A stretch of DNA of 64,000 bases from Crocinitomicaceae bacterium (GCA_023957475.1 JAMLHA010000014.1:1-64000); one strand, 5' to 3'. Shown: positions 16,818-28,000, counted from the first letter of the stretch. Program-made: numbers and translations. The notes: a model not told the origin generated them from the sequence alone.

Positions 16818-16851
16818 TTTCGTGATTTTAGTGCCTTTCGTGGTAAAAAAA
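16818..16851 (+). repeat. 34-bp direct repeat, copy 2
   Basis: A perfect second copy of 16380-16413, lying directly between the stop of the GxxExxY gene (16816) and the ATG of hsdR (16856), leaving only four bases between repeat and start codon. Confidence 0.9.
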
Positions 16852-16855
16852 GATT

Positions 16856-19800
16856 ATGAACTACAAAACAATAGCAGAATCAAACAACTTCATCGTCCTT
16901 GACAGGTACGATAAGCATTTAATGGCAAATGAGCCACAAGCAACTTATCAGACCGAGAACGCTTTGGAACGTGAATTTATCCAAGACCTCGAAAATCAAG
17001 GGTATGAATATTTACAAGGTGTAACCACCGCCCAAGCTATGCTTGCCAATGTAAGAGTGCAACTGCAAACGTTAAACAACACACAGTTTACAGACAGCGA
17101 ATGGGAACGCTTTGTTGAGGAATATCTCGACAAGCCAAGTGATAATCTTATTGAAAAAACAAGGAAGATACACGACAATTATATCCACGATTTTGTTTTT
17201 GATGACGGGCATATTCAAAACATTTATTTGGTTGATAAAAAGAATATTATCCGCAATAAAGTGCAAGTCATCTCACAATTTGAACAAAAAGGCTCACACG
17301 CAAACCGTTACGATGTAACCATTTTGGTCAATGGTTTACCATTGGTGCAGGTAGAATTGAAAAAGCGTGGTGTTGCTATTCGTGAGGCTTTCAACCAAGT
17401 GCATCGCTATTCAAAAGAAAGTTTCAACAGCGACAATTCGCTTTTCAAATACTTGCAAATTTTTGTCATTTCTAACGGAACGGACAGCCGTTATTTTGCC
17501 AATACCGTAAAGCGAGATAAAAACAGTTTCGATTTTACGATGAATTGGGCAAAGGCAGATAATACCTTGATAAAGGATTTAAAAGATTTTACGGCTACTT
17601 TCTTTCAGAAAAATACTTTGCTCAATGTTTTGCTAACTTATTCCGTTTTTGATACGAGTGATACTTTGCTTATAATGCGACCATATCAGATAGCGGCTAC
17701 GGAACGAATATTATGGAAAATACGCAGTTCTTACGAAGTCAAAAACTGGAGCAAACCCGAAAGTGGCGGTTATATTTGGCATACCACAGGTTCGGGTAAA
17801 ACGTTGACGAGTTTCAAAGCCGCACGTTTGGCAACGCAATTGGATTTTATCGACAAAGTGTTTTTTGTGGTGGACAGAAAAGATTTGGACTACCAAACAA
17901 TGAAAGAATACCAACGCTTTTCACCCGATAGCGTAAACGGTTCGGACAGCACCGCAGGTTTGAAACGCAACATAGAGAAAGACGACAATAAAATCATCGT
18001 TACCACCATTCAGAAGTTGAATAACCTAATGAAAACGGAAGGCGATTTAGCTATATATCAAAAACAGGTGGTATTTATCTTTGATGAAGCACACCGTTCA
18101 CAATTTGGCGAAGCCCAAAAAAATCTGAATAAAAAGTTTAAAAAGTTCTATCAGTTTGGTTTTACGGGAACACCCATATTTCCGCAAAATGCTTTAGGTT
18201 CAGAAACTACGGCAAGTGTTTTTGGTCGTGAGCTACATTCGTATGTGATTACAGATGCTATTCGTGATGAAAAAGTTTTAAAATTTAAGGTTGATTACAA
18301 CAATGTTCGCCCGCAGTTTAAAAGCATAGAGCAAGAACAAGACGAAGCGAAACTAAGTGCGGCAGAAAATAAAATGGCTTTGCTACATCCTGCACGTATT
18401 TCCGAGATTTCGCAGTATATTTTGCAAAATTTCAGAATCAAAACACACAGAAACCAAGGCGGGAATGCAGGTTTTAATGCCATGTTTGCCGTAAGTTCTG
18501 TTGATGCAGCAAAGTGTTATTATGAAGAATTAAACAAACAACAAGTCAATAGCGATAAACCGATAAAGATTGCTACTATTTTCTCTTTTGCAGCCAACGA
18601 AGAACAAAATGCCATTGGCGATATTGTGGATGAAAGCTTTGAACCATCCGCAATGGACAGCAGTGCTAAAGAATTTTTGGCCAAAGCGATTAATGATTAT
18701 AATGCACTATTCAAAACGAATTATGGCGTTGAAAGTAAAGAATTCCAAAACTATTATCGAGACCTTGCAAAACGAGTAAAAAACAAAGAAGTTGATTTGA
18801 TAATTGTTGTCGGAATGTTCTTGACAGGTTTTGATGCACCAACTTTAAACACATTATTTGTAGATAAAAACTTACGCTACCACGGATTGATGCAGGCATT
18901 TTCACGCACCAACCGAATTTACGATGCTACCAAAACATTTGGTAATATTATTACATTCCGTGATTTAGAGCAAGCCACCATTGATGCCATTACCCTTTTT
19001 GGCGACAAAAACACCAAAAATGTAGTCCTTGAAAAAAGCTACAAAGAATATTTAGAAGGCTTTACCGACATTGCCACAGGCGAAGCTCGCAGAGGTTATA
19101 TTGATGTAGTAAAAGAACTCAACGAACGCTTTCCTAATCCCGATGAAATTTATACGGAGGCCGATAAAAAAGATTTTGCAAAACTCTTTGGTGAATACTT
19201 GCGAGTAGAAAATATTTTGCAGAATTACGATGAATTTACACATCTCAAAGCCTTAAAGACCATTAATATTAATGATGAGGAAGCGGTTGAAAAATTCAAA
19301 GAAACACACTTTGTAACTGATGAAGAAATTTTAGCAATGCAAGAAGTAGAAACACTTCCGGAACGCACCATTCAAGATTATCGTTCTGTTTATAACGATA
19401 TTCGTGATTGGTTGCGTCATCAAAAAAGCAGCAAAGAAAAAGAAGAATCAACGATTGATTGGGACGATGTAGTGTTTGAAATAGACTTGTTGAAATCGCA
19501 GGAAATCAACTTGGATTATATCTTGGAATTGATTTTTGAACACAACAAAAAGACCAAAGACAAAGCAAGTTTAATAGACGAAATCCGTAGAGTTATCCGA
19601 GCAAGTATTGGCAACAGAGCCAAAGAAAATTTAGTAGTTGATTTCATCAATGAAACTGACTTGGACACCATTCATGACAAAGCGAATATTATAGATGCTT
19701 TCTTCGCTTATGCACAACAAAAACAGAAAAAAGAAGCAACAGAACTAATCGCAGCCGAAAACCTAAATGAAGAAGCTGCAAAACGCTACATTACAGCGTC

Positions 19801-19960
19801 TTTAAAAAGAGAATACGCCAGTGAAAACGGTACAGAATTGAACGAACTTTTACCAAAAATGAGCCCACTAAATCCGCAGTATTTGACCAAAAAGCAAAGC
19901 GTTTTTCAAAAGTTAGTTTCTTTTGTAGATAAGTTTAAAGGCGTTGGAGGACAGCTATAA
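16856..19960 (+). CDS. hsdR: Type I restriction-modification system, restriction subunit
   Basis: A 1034-aa ATP-dependent translocase and endonuclease. The N-terminal nuclease domain shows [21 protein letters not shown] (D...ELKK catalytic pattern, about residues 148-170). The SF2 motor has Walker A TTGSGKT, DEAH box [11 protein letters not shown], motif III FTGTP and late motifs including [11 protein letters not shown] and [11 protein letters not shown]-terminal helical region (about 850-1034) binds the methylase core. The length closely matches EcoR124-type HsdR. The frame is intact, so with hsdM and hsdS the system looks functional. Confidence 0.96.
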   Translation: MNYKTIAESNNFIVLDRYDKHLMANEPQATYQTENALEREFIQDLENQGYEYLQGVTTAQAMLANVRVQLQTLNNTQFTDSEWERFVEEYLDKPSDNLIEKTRKIHDNYIHDFVFDDGHIQNIYLVDKKNIIRNKVQVISQFEQKGSHANRYDVTILVNGLPLVQVELKKRGVAIREAFNQVHRYSKESFNSDNSLFKYLQIFVISNGTDSRYFANTVKRDKNSFDFTMNWAKADNTLIKDLKDFTATFFQKNTLLNVLLTYSVFDTSDTLLIMRPYQIAATERILWKIRSSYEVKNWSKPESGGYIWHTTGSGKTLTSFKAARLATQLDFIDKVFFVVDRKDLDYQTMKEYQRFSPDSVNGSDSTAGLKRNIEKDDNKIIVTTIQKLNNLMKTEGDLAIYQKQVVFIFDEAHRSQFGEAQKNLNKKFKKFYQFGFTGTPIFPQNALGSETTASVFGRELHSYVITDAIRDEKVLKFKVDYNNVRPQFKSIEQEQDEAKLSAAENKMALLHPARISEISQYILQNFRIKTHRNQGGNAGFNAMFAVSSVDAAKCYYEELNKQQVNSDKPIKIATIFSFAANEEQNAIGDIVDESFEPSAMDSSAKEFLAKAINDYNALFKTNYGVESKEFQNYYRDLAKRVKNKEVDLIIVVGMFLTGFDAPTLNTLFVDKNLRYHGLMQAFSRTNRIYDATKTFGNIITFRDLEQATIDAITLFGDKNTKNVVLEKSYKEYLEGFTDIATGEARRGYIDVVKELNERFPNPDEIYTEADKKDFAKLFGEYLRVENILQNYDEFTHLKALKTININDEEAVEKFKETHFVTDEEILAMQEVETLPERTIQDYRSVYNDIRDWLRHQKSSKEKEESTIDWDDVVFEIDLLKSQEINLDYILELIFEHNKKTKDKASLIDEIRRVIRASIGNRAKENLVVDFINETDLDTIHDKANIIDAFFAYAQQKQKKEATELIAAENLNEEAAKRYITASLKREYASENGTELNELLPKMSPLNPQYLTKKQSVFQKLVSFVDKFKGVGGQL

Positions 19961-20153
19961 ATAACTTCTATCCAATGACAAAAACAGACACAACAAAAGT
20001 TATCACTGGCTATAACATCGTTGAAGGCGAAATAGAGTTTTATTTATACATTTTACTCAATAATTCGAATACTTTAAATTAAAATTGCTTTCTTGTGTTC
20101 TATTTTCATTTGAAAATCGTATTTTCGTCATCTATTTATAATTTTTTACAGAA
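19961..20153 (+). other. Right boundary of the restriction-modification island
   Basis: A short gap between hsdR and the receptor gene. A 34-codon frame (19975-20079, beginning MTKTDTTKVITGYN) is visible but matches nothing I know and may be the tip of a lost gene. The base composition becomes AT-rich again from about 20040. No RHS remnant like that on the left side was found. TATTTTCG (20120-20127) is a near-consensus promoter box for the next gene. Confidence 0.4.
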
Positions 20154-20159
20154 TTGTCT

Positions 20160-22520
20160 ATGAGATTTTTCCTTCTATTTCTATTAACTTTTGTAGTTTC
20201 CGTTGCTGGTTTTGGACAAAATCACAACATTAGAGGTTTTGTTTTCGACAAAGAAAACGGAGAACCTGTAACATTTGAAAAAGTAAAACTTCTAAACGAT
20301 GGTGGCACAGTTGTCAATGGGGCTATGACAGACATCAATGGATTGTTTTCCATTCCAAGTGTTGCTATTGGAGACTATTCAATTGTGATTGAATCAACTG
20401 AATTTGAAACAATCAATCAAAAAATTAGTGTTACAAAAGCGACTGGGATTACCGAACTAAAATTCAATCTTGAAAAAATTCAAAACATAAAAGAAATTGA
20501 AGGTGTCAGCATTACTGCCGAGGCACAAAAAAACAAAACACAAATACAAGTATCTAAAATTTCAATGGACAAAGCTACCATTGAACGTATCCCCACAATT
20601 GGTGCAGAGAACGACATCGTTAATGCACTTAGTATTACTCCAGGGGTAATAACCACAGGCGACCAAGGTGGACAATTGTATGTTCGTGGTGGTACTCCTA
20701 TTCAAAACAAAATATTATTGGATGGAATGACGATTTACTCTCCCTTCCACTCCATTGGCTTCTTTTCTATTTTTGAAACAGAATTGATAAGAAACACCGA
20801 CATTTACACAGGTGGTTTTGACGCAAAATACGGAGGAAGAATTTCTTCTATTATGGACATTACTTATCGAGATGGAAATCGCCAAAAACTTAGTGGGAAA
20901 GTCTCTGCATCGCCTTTTATGGCAAAAGCCGTATTAGAAGGTCCTTTGGGTAAAAAGAAAGTAGATGGTTCTCCAAGAATGGGTTCATACATCCTTTCTG
21001 CAAAACATAGTTTATTGAGCTATACTTCTAAATCTTTGTACAAAAACATCAACAACATGAGTACTTCTTCTGGTGCTGGTATGCCTTATACTTTTACCGA
21101 TGTTTATGGTAAGATTACTTTAAACGGTGATGCAGGTACAAAATTTAGCGTTTTTGCATTCCACAACAGAGACAGTGTCAACTACTCAATCGCTGATTTA
21201 AGTTGGCAAGCTACAGGTGGGGGAATTAATTTCTTGCTGGTTCCAGCGAGTTCCAAAACAATTATCAAAGGACATTTAACAGGTAGTTACTACAAAACTT
21301 CATTTAAAGAAGCAGAAACACAACCTCGTTTTAGTGCTGTTGGTGGGTTTGACTTAGCTTTTGACTTTTCTTATTTCTTGCAAAAAGAAAGTGAATTAAC
21401 GTATGGATTAAATATTGGAGGATTCAATACCAATTTTGAAACATACAATGAAGCTAAGCGAAAAATTGAAAATTCTAATTTCTCTACTGAAATTGGTGCT
21501 TATTTGAGTTACCGTTATGTAACAACGAGATGGGTTGTTCAACCAAGTTTCAGATTGCAAGCATACCCGTCTATTGCTTCTGTCGTTCCAGAACCTCGTT
21601 TAGGATTAAAATTTAACGCAACAGAGTTTATGCGCATAAAATTATCAGGTGGACGTTACTCTCAAAATTTTACATCTGCTTCATCGGATAAAGACATTGT
21701 CAACTTATTCAATGGAATGCTTTCTGCTCCTTCGAACATTCAATCTACATTTGTAAATCAATACGGAAAAGAAAGAAGTCCTAAAAACGGTTTACAAACT
21801 GCTTGGCATGCCGTATTTGGATTTGAATTTGACATCTTGAAAAATTTATCGTTAAACATTGAAGGATATTACAAATTCTTTGATCAGCTAAGTAACATCA
21901 ACCAAAATAAGATTTACGAAGACATTCCTGAGTTCAATAACAAAGCAGATGTTGAAAAGAAAGATTTCTTAATTGAATCGGGAGAATCGTATGGTGTTGA
22001 CTTCTTGTTAAAATACAATTTAAATAATAGTTTTCACTTGTGGACAGTCTATTCATTAGGTTATTCAACTCGTTGGGATGGTTTTGTGGAATATTTCCCT
22101 GTATTTGACCGTCGTCACAACCTAAACATTGTCGCTTCTTATGCATTTGGCAAGAAGAAAAATACAGAAATCGACTTGCGTTGGAACTTTGGTTCTGGAT
22201 TGCCATTTACACCAACTTCAGGATATTATCAACCAGATAACTTTTCTGGTGGTATCTCAACGGATTATACAACTACAAACTCTTCAAATGTTGGTGTGTT
22301 GCTAGGTACATTCAACTCGTCTCGACTTCCTGCATACCACCGTTTAGATTTGACGATAAAACACAAGTTTATCTTTAAAAACAAAATGGAATTGGAGTTA
22401 ATTGCAAGCGTTGTTAACTTATACAATCAGAAAAACATATTCTACGTTAACCGTGTTTCAAATGAAGTGATTTATCAATTCCCAATTCTACCAAGCTTTG
22501 GTATTGGTTGGAAATTCTAA
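20160..22520 (+). CDS. TonB-dependent outer-membrane receptor with carboxypeptidase-regulatory-like domain
   Basis: A 786-aa outer-membrane transporter. I prefer ATG 20160, which begins a clean signal peptide (MRFFLLFLLTFVVSVAGFG), over TTG 20154. A CarboxypepD_reg-like domain follows (about 23-110, IRGFVFDKENGEPVTFEKV), then the plug (about 125-235, with GDQGGQLYVRGGTPIQNKILLDGM) and a beta-barrel to the C-terminus, which ends in the aromatic FGIGWKF typical of BAM substrates. No SusD-like partner is adjacent, so it is not a polysaccharide locus. The substrate cannot be assigned. A strong terminator follows. Confidence 0.9.
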   Translation: MRFFLLFLLTFVVSVAGFGQNHNIRGFVFDKENGEPVTFEKVKLLNDGGTVVNGAMTDINGLFSIPSVAIGDYSIVIESTEFETINQKISVTKATGITELKFNLEKIQNIKEIEGVSITAEAQKNKTQIQVSKISMDKATIERIPTIGAENDIVNALSITPGVITTGDQGGQLYVRGGTPIQNKILLDGMTIYSPFHSIGFFSIFETELIRNTDIYTGGFDAKYGGRISSIMDITYRDGNRQKLSGKVSASPFMAKAVLEGPLGKKKVDGSPRMGSYILSAKHSLLSYTSKSLYKNINNMSTSSGAGMPYTFTDVYGKITLNGDAGTKFSVFAFHNRDSVNYSIADLSWQATGGGINFLLVPASSKTIIKGHLTGSYYKTSFKEAETQPRFSAVGGFDLAFDFSYFLQKESELTYGLNIGGFNTNFETYNEAKRKIENSNFSTEIGAYLSYRYVTTRWVVQPSFRLQAYPSIASVVPEPRLGLKFNATEFMRIKLSGGRYSQNFTSASSDKDIVNLFNGMLSAPSNIQSTFVNQYGKERSPKNGLQTAWHAVFGFEFDILKNLSLNIEGYYKFFDQLSNINQNKIYEDIPEFNNKADVEKKDFLIESGESYGVDFLLKYNLNNSFHLWTVYSLGYSTRWDGFVEYFPVFDRRHNLNIVASYAFGKKKNTEIDLRWNFGSGLPFTPTSGYYQPDNFSGGISTDYTTTNSSNVGVLLGTFNSSRLPAYHRLDLTIKHKFIFKNKMELELIASVVNLYNQKNIFYVNRVSNEVIYQFPILPSFGIGWKF

Positions 22521-22549
22521 AAGACAGATACAACATCTTTAATAAATAA

Positions 22550-22586
22550 AAAGAGGGCGTTCAACAAATAATTGAACGCCCTCTTT
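22550..22586. terminator. Bidirectional terminator between the receptor gene and adk
   Basis: A 15-bp perfect stem (22550-22564 with 22572-22586) and a 7-base loop stand between two convergent genes. An A-rich left flank and T-rich right end allow function in both directions. Confidence 0.88.
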
Positions 22587-22612
22587 CATTAAAATACGAT
22601 TTTCACCTTTTA

Positions 22613-23185
22613 TTACAAACTATCTATAGCTTTAAATAAACGTGCTGTCACCTCATCCAACGAACCAATACCGTTGATTTCGGAGTATTTATCTTGTTTT
22701 TGATAATATTCTTTTACTGGAAGAGTTTCTGCTTTGTAAACATTGATTCTATTTTGAATAATGTTTGGATCGGCATCATCCGTTCTTCCACTCACTTCCG
22801 CTCTTTTTCTTAAGCGTTCTCTTAGTTCACTTTCTTCAACATCCAAAGCTACCATACCACTAATAGCTGTATTTTCAGAAGTTAAAAATTCATCCAAAGC
22901 TGCTGCTTGAGCATTGGTACGAGGAAATCCATCAAAAATAAATCCTTTTGGATTTTCTACTTTTTTAAATTCTGATTTTAGCATATTGATTGTAACTTCA
23001 TCCGGCACTAATTGCCCTTTATCAATATAACTTTTGGCTAATTTTCCAAGTTCAGTTTCACCTTTGATATTCGCTCTAAAAATATCTCCAGTTGATAAGT
23101 GTTTCAATCCATACTTCTCAATGATTCTTTCTGATTGAGTTCCTTTTCCTGCCCCTGGAGGTCCAAATAATACAATGTTTAACAT
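22613..23185 (-). CDS. adk: Adenylate kinase
   Basis: Catalyses ATP + AMP to 2 ADP. The frame extends 12 codons upstream, but ATG 23185 gives the canonical start MLNIVLFGPPGAGKGTQ with the P-loop at residues 7-15 and a length of 190 aa. Other family marks are STGDIFRANI, GFIFDGFPRTNAQA and RAEVSGRTDDADP. The LID is of the short type without zinc cysteines. The gene lies 28 bases after hpt on the same strand, so the two purine salvage enzymes are probably co-transcribed. Confidence 0.96.
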   Translation of the reverse strand: MLNIVLFGPPGAGKGTQSERIIEKYGLKHLSTGDIFRANIKGETELGKLAKSYIDKGQLVPDEVTINMLKSEFKKVENPKGFIFDGFPRTNAQAAALDEFLTSENTAISGMVALDVEESELRERLRKRAEVSGRTDDADPNIIQNRINVYKAETLPVKEYYQKQDKYSEINGIGSLDEVTARLFKAIDSL

Positions 23186-23213
23186 ATCTGTAAAAATTAT
23201 ACTTCTTTTATTA

Positions 23214-23759
23214 TTATTCACTAAGTTGAAAAATTGCTTTCAAATTTCTTCCTTCTTCATTGTAATCCAATCCGTAACCTATTACAAACTTATTTTCAAT
23301 TTCAAAAGCAACATAATTCGGTTTTACTTCTCCTCGATGCGCTTCTTTCTTATATAACAAGGTACAAACCTCAATTGTTTTTGGATCGTGAGATTGTATC
23401 ATCTCAACGACCTTATCCATAGTTATGCCTGTGTCAACAATATCTTCAAGAATAACCACATGTTCATTCTTCAAGTTTTTATTCAATCCAATCAATTCCT
23501 TTACGTTACCCGTAGATAAAGTGCCTTGATACGATTTTACTTTAATAAAAGCAACCTCGCATTCAAGTTGAATTTCTTTCAATAAATCAGATGCAAACAT
23601 AAATGCTCCATCCAATACAACAACAAATATAACCTTTTTACTTTGATATTTGAGATTTATAGTCGTTGCAATGTCACAAACACAGCGATTAATTTCATCT
23701 GCTGTTATAAACGTAACAAAGCGTTTATCATGTACAACTATTTCATTCAAATTTATCAA
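23214..23759 (-). CDS. hpt: Hypoxanthine phosphoribosyltransferase
   Basis: Salvages hypoxanthine and guanine with PRPP to IMP and GMP. The 181 aa contain the PRPP-binding motif HVVILEDIVDTGITM, VVLDGAFMFASDLL near residue 47-60 and YVAFEIENKFVIGYGLDYNE at the C-terminus, all typical of bacterial HPRT. No in-frame ATG exists near the N-terminus; TTG 23759 (or TTG 23750) is the likely start. The promoter TACATTTG lies so close that the leader would be only a few bases. It is divergent from purK and upstream of adk. Confidence 0.92.
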   Translation of the reverse strand: MINLNEIVVHDKRFVTFITADEINRCVCDIATTINLKYQSKKVIFVVVLDGAFMFASDLLKEIQLECEVAFIKVKSYQGTLSTGNVKELIGLNKNLKNEHVVILEDIVDTGITMDKVVEMIQSHDPKTIEVCTLLYKKEAHRGEVKPNYVAFEIENKFVIGYGLDYNEEGRNLKAIFQLSE

Positions 23760-23766
23760 AGAATTG

Positions 23767-23799
23767 CAAATGTAGTGATTTTTAATTTTTTATTACAAA
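23767..23799 (-). promoter_or_regulatory. Promoter of hpt-adk
   Basis: On the minus strand TTTG (23796-23799), a 21-base spacer and TACATTTG (23767-23774). The expected transcript begins roughly 2-5 bases before the start codon. Confidence 0.6.
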
Positions 23800-23836
23800 A
23801 AGTTTCATAACCTTTTTAAAAGTTTGAATCATCATG

Positions 23837-23844
23837 TATCTTTG
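23837..23844 (+). promoter_or_regulatory. Candidate -7 box (TATCTTTG) for purK
   Basis: An exact TAnnTTTG match whose expected start of transcription (about 23848-23850) falls on the ATG at 23849, suggesting a leaderless mRNA. It lies inside the longest possible frame for purK, which argues against the upstream ATG at 23834. No clear -33 element. Confidence 0.5.
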
Positions 23845-23848
23845 TAGC

Positions 23849-25006
23849 ATGGTAAATGAAAAATCAAATTTATTTGACACACAAAGTGTAAGACTTGGTC
23901 TTCTTGGTGGTGGTCAATTGGGTAGAATGATGATACAAGAAGCTATTTCTTATAACATAGAGGTGCATGTGTTGGACGGTGACCCAAAAGCTCCATGTAG
24001 TACTATTGCCACGACTTTTACTACTGGTTCAATAACCGACTACGATACAGTTTTAGCATTTGGTAAAGACAAAGATGTTATCACTGTTGAAATAGAAAAT
24101 GTAAACATTGAGGCACTTGAAGAATTGGAACGCCTAGGAAAAAAAATTTATCCGCAACCACGTGTTTTAAAAATAATTAAAGACAAAGGATTGCAAAAAC
24201 AGTTTTACCAAGACAATCAATTACCTACAGCACCTTTTATAATGGTAAACGGAATTAAAGATATTGAAAACAATGTCAATTTTATTCCTGCAGCCAACAA
24301 ATTAAGAACTGGTGGTTACGATGGTAAGGGGGTAACATTAATAAAATCAAAAGCTGACATTAAAAATGGGTTTGATGCTCCTGGTGTACTTGAAAGTTTT
24401 GTGCCTTTTACAAAAGAACTTGCTGTAATTGTTGCACGAAATGCATCTGGTGAAACAGTTGCCTATCCTACTGTAGAATGTGAATTTAGTCCAGTACTGA
24501 ACTTAGTTGAATTTTTATTTGCACCAGCTGATATTTCTGAAGAAATTGAATCAAAAGCTAAAAAATTAGCCATTGACGTCATCAACAAATTAGACATGAT
24601 TGGTATATTAGCTATTGAATTCTTTTTATTGGAAAATGGTGATTTATTAATTAATGAAATTGCGCCGCGTCCACACAACAGCGGACATCACACGATAGAA
24701 TGCAACAATACTTCTCAATTTGAACAACATTTTAGAGCTGTACTTAATCTTCCTTTGGGAAATACGGATATTATCACTCCTGGAGTCATGATTAATTTAT
24801 TAGGAGAAGAAGATTACAATGGTCCTGCAAAATACATTGGTGTTAAAGAAGCTATGAGCAAAAAAGGAGTATTTATCCATTTATATGGTAAAACGACAAC
24901 AAAACCTCATCGAAAAATGGGACATCTTACTGTTACTTCTAACAATTTATCCGAAGCCAAACAACTAGCTAGAGGATTTATTAAAACAGTAAAAGTTATT
25001 GCATAA
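23849..25006 (+). CDS. purK: N5-carboxyaminoimidazole ribonucleotide synthase
   Basis: An ATP-grasp enzyme that carboxylates AIR in de novo purine synthesis, working with PurE, which is not in the window. The nucleotide-binding start VRLGLLGGGQLGRMM, central KLRTGGYDGKGV and catalytic region INEIAPRPHNSGHHT are all present. The frame opens at ATG 23834, but a promoter box overlaps those first codons, so ATG 23849 is chosen, giving 385 aa. The gene is divergent from hpt; both belong to purine metabolism and share an intergenic region of about 90 bases. Confidence 0.95.
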   Translation: MVNEKSNLFDTQSVRLGLLGGGQLGRMMIQEAISYNIEVHVLDGDPKAPCSTIATTFTTGSITDYDTVLAFGKDKDVITVEIENVNIEALEELERLGKKIYPQPRVLKIIKDKGLQKQFYQDNQLPTAPFIMVNGIKDIENNVNFIPAANKLRTGGYDGKGVTLIKSKADIKNGFDAPGVLESFVPFTKELAVIVARNASGETVAYPTVECEFSPVLNLVEFLFAPADISEEIESKAKKLAIDVINKLDMIGILAIEFFLLENGDLLINEIAPRPHNSGHHTIECNNTSQFEQHFRAVLNLPLGNTDIITPGVMINLLGEEDYNGPAKYIGVKEAMSKKGVFIHLYGKTTTKPHRKMGHLTVTSNNLSEAKQLARGFIKTVKVIA

Positions 25007-25043
25007 CGAAAGATGTTATATTTTTTTTGTTATCTTGGTGGTC

Positions 25044-28000
25044 ATGAAGCAACTAATACGTTATATTGCTATAGGAATAATTTTAATTCTTTTAACTAAT
25101 AATTTTAGTTACTGCCAAGTATATTCGTACAGAAGTTACACACATCGAGATGGCCTTCAAATATCAGCACTCAATGCAATTATTGAAATGCAAGATGGAG
25201 GAATTTTATTTGGTACTGAAGGAAGTGGTATTATTGAATACGACGGCTATAAATTTAAAGATGTCATTAAAAATGACGTAAACAACAACCACCATGTTAC
25301 AGCAATCAAAATAATTCAAGACGATATTTATTTCACCTCCAAATACCGTGGGTTATTTTCACTTTCTAAGAATGGAAAACTAACTAAATTATACACTGAT
25401 AACAAACAAAGCGATTTTAATGAATTAATCCAATGCGATCAACTGCTATTGTTTACAAACAGTAAATACCTTTTAAGTTACAATCCGCTCAAACAAATAA
25501 TATCAAAATTATTTACATTTAATGACAAAATAATTATTTATCAAAACTTTCAAACCCCCAATGGTTGCGTGTTATTGACCAATCAAGGGAATTACATTTA
25601 TACAAAAGACAATCGATTTATTACCCTTCAAAAATTCTTCAAATCAATAGACAATCAACTTGTCGAAGCTAAATTTGGTTATTTTTCAAATGGACTCATT
25701 CACCTTTATGATCAATACCTCAGCAAAGAACTATTGGTTGTCATGAATGACGAGGGAAATTACAATTCTAAAACAAAGAAATTAACACCCAATTCATCGC
25801 TAGATAAAGATGAAATCGTTAGAGCAACGTTCAACGACAAAAAGAAATGCTTTTCATTTATCACTTCCAACGGTCATTTGTACGAATTAAGTAATGGTTC
25901 CATTAAATCCATCCACAAGAATACAAGTATCAAAAAAATGGGTATTCGCAACTTTATATGTGATTACAATGGTGATTACTGGGCTACAACCTATTTTACT
26001 GGCTTAGTAAAAATCAGCACTCAACCATTTTCAAAATTGGAATTTCAACCAGAACTTTTGGATGAACACATTCGATTTATAACATTAACAACAAAAGATA
26101 ACATCATCTTTTCCAATACGGAAGCAGAAACTTTTGTTGGGAACCTTTACTATGGTGGTTTTAAAAAATATCCTATTTTTATAAACTCAAGTACAACAGT
26201 CAATGAACATTTATTCCTTGGAACAAAAGAAGGCTTATATGAGTACATTGAAACTACAAATGAGTTAAAAAAACTACCCACACTTGATGGTGAAAGAATT
26301 GAGTTTATCACATACAAGAACTCGTACATTTATTTATCCATTTTTAATAAGGGATTGTATAAATATGATAAAAACCTAAAATTAATCAAGCACTATTTAC
26401 CAACAAATAATGTTCCTTCAATTATTTATACAGGTCAATTTACAGATAATGGTGACATCCTTTATTTAGGAACATCTAAAGGGGTATCCAAATTTGACAT
26501 TAAAAATGAGCAATTCGATTGGGTAAAGAATCATCACTTAGGTGAGTACAGTGGTTTATCTGTAAAAGATATATACGGAACCAATTGGTTTACATTGGAT
26601 TTTGGTATAATTGGTTTTAGTAAAGATGGTAAAACCTACGTCATTGACAATCCTTCTTACTTTCCAAGTTTCTTGTTTTACACAATGAACACAGATAGTT
26701 ATGGCAACATTATTTTGGGAACGAATAAAGGTATTAATATACTTAAATTAAATGAAGAAGGAAAAGTTTTAAACCAACAAAATTATGATGCAAATAGTGG
26801 TTTTCATGGATATGAAACACACATGCGTTCTTCATACCAGGGTTCTAGTTTTGCTTTATTAGGCACAATTGAAGGTATGTGGAAAATCGATTTTAAGGTT
26901 TTGCAAAACTTACCCATTCCACGTTCACCAATTATTAGTGTAAATTACAATGACAGTATTCATGACAACACCCGATTTTCAGTTAGCCTTTTGTCAAAAA
27001 ACCCTAAATTAAAAGATGTATTTTACTCATATAGAATACTCAATCACAGTGGGAACTGGAGTGAACCTGCAACAAAAAGTGAATTCCTTTTTTCAAGTTT
27101 AAGTAGTGGTGAATACATTTTAGAAGCAAGAGCCTCATACGATGGTATTCATTTTAGTGAATCTTCTAAAGAAACTATAACAATAAAGCAATCTCCTCTT
27201 CAAAGTAATACGCTAATTTATATTTTAATTTCGTTTATCATTGTAGTCAATTCCATATTCTTATTCAAATCAAAGAAGAATGACCCATACGAGGTTTTGA
27301 GTACCAATGAAGCACTTTCTATTGCAAAATATGCACCTTCATTGATTTTATTTGGGTTAACCGCTCACGTTGTATTAAGAGTATTACTTCCTCTCATTTC
27401 ACCATCATTCAATATAGACCCACTCATTTCGATTCCAATGACTGTTCTATTTACCATCTTTACTTTAAAAGCTAGAAAATACAAGCGATTGAATAATGAC
27501 AGGAAAATGCTTCAGCAATTATCTTGGGCTTTCTCTACTTTTATGCTCTATGGGATTTACAATTTTTACAATTCGGAAGTACATATTATGTATGCATTTT
27601 TTATCATATTAATCAATTCCGTAGCACATATTGTTTTTGAAAAATTCAAACATGTTATTTTATACGCTTCTAGCTTTTTAGTTTTAATGATCTTAGCAAT
27701 CACTTACACCAATAATCTAAATTACGATAGGTATTTATTAATGGTTCCTATTTTTATTTCGGCTATTCTAGTTGTTTTCCTTAACATCATTAATCATAGC
27801 TCAATTCAACAATTGGCATTTGTTTCTACCATCATTAATAAAAGTAACATCATTGCATTGGCTATGAATAAAAGTGGACAATTAAAATACATTAGTAAAA
27901 ATATTTCAAATTATATAGATGTCTTGCCTTACGACCTTGTTAATAAACCTATTTCTGTTTTAAATAATTTCACAACATCCGACACTGTAAGAAAAACTAA

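Noticed and set aside
19975..20079. 34-codon frame after hsdR as a gene
   Set aside because: Too short, no recognisable similarity and no promoter; kept only as a possible remnant.
23186..23221. Longer adenylate kinase starting at 23221
   Set aside because: The added 12 residues precede the universally conserved MLNIVLFGPPGAGKGT start and overlap the hpt stop region.
24999..25043. Upstream start of the sensor phosphatase at 24999
   Set aside because: It overlaps purK and puts extra residues before an evident signal peptide starting at ATG 25044.
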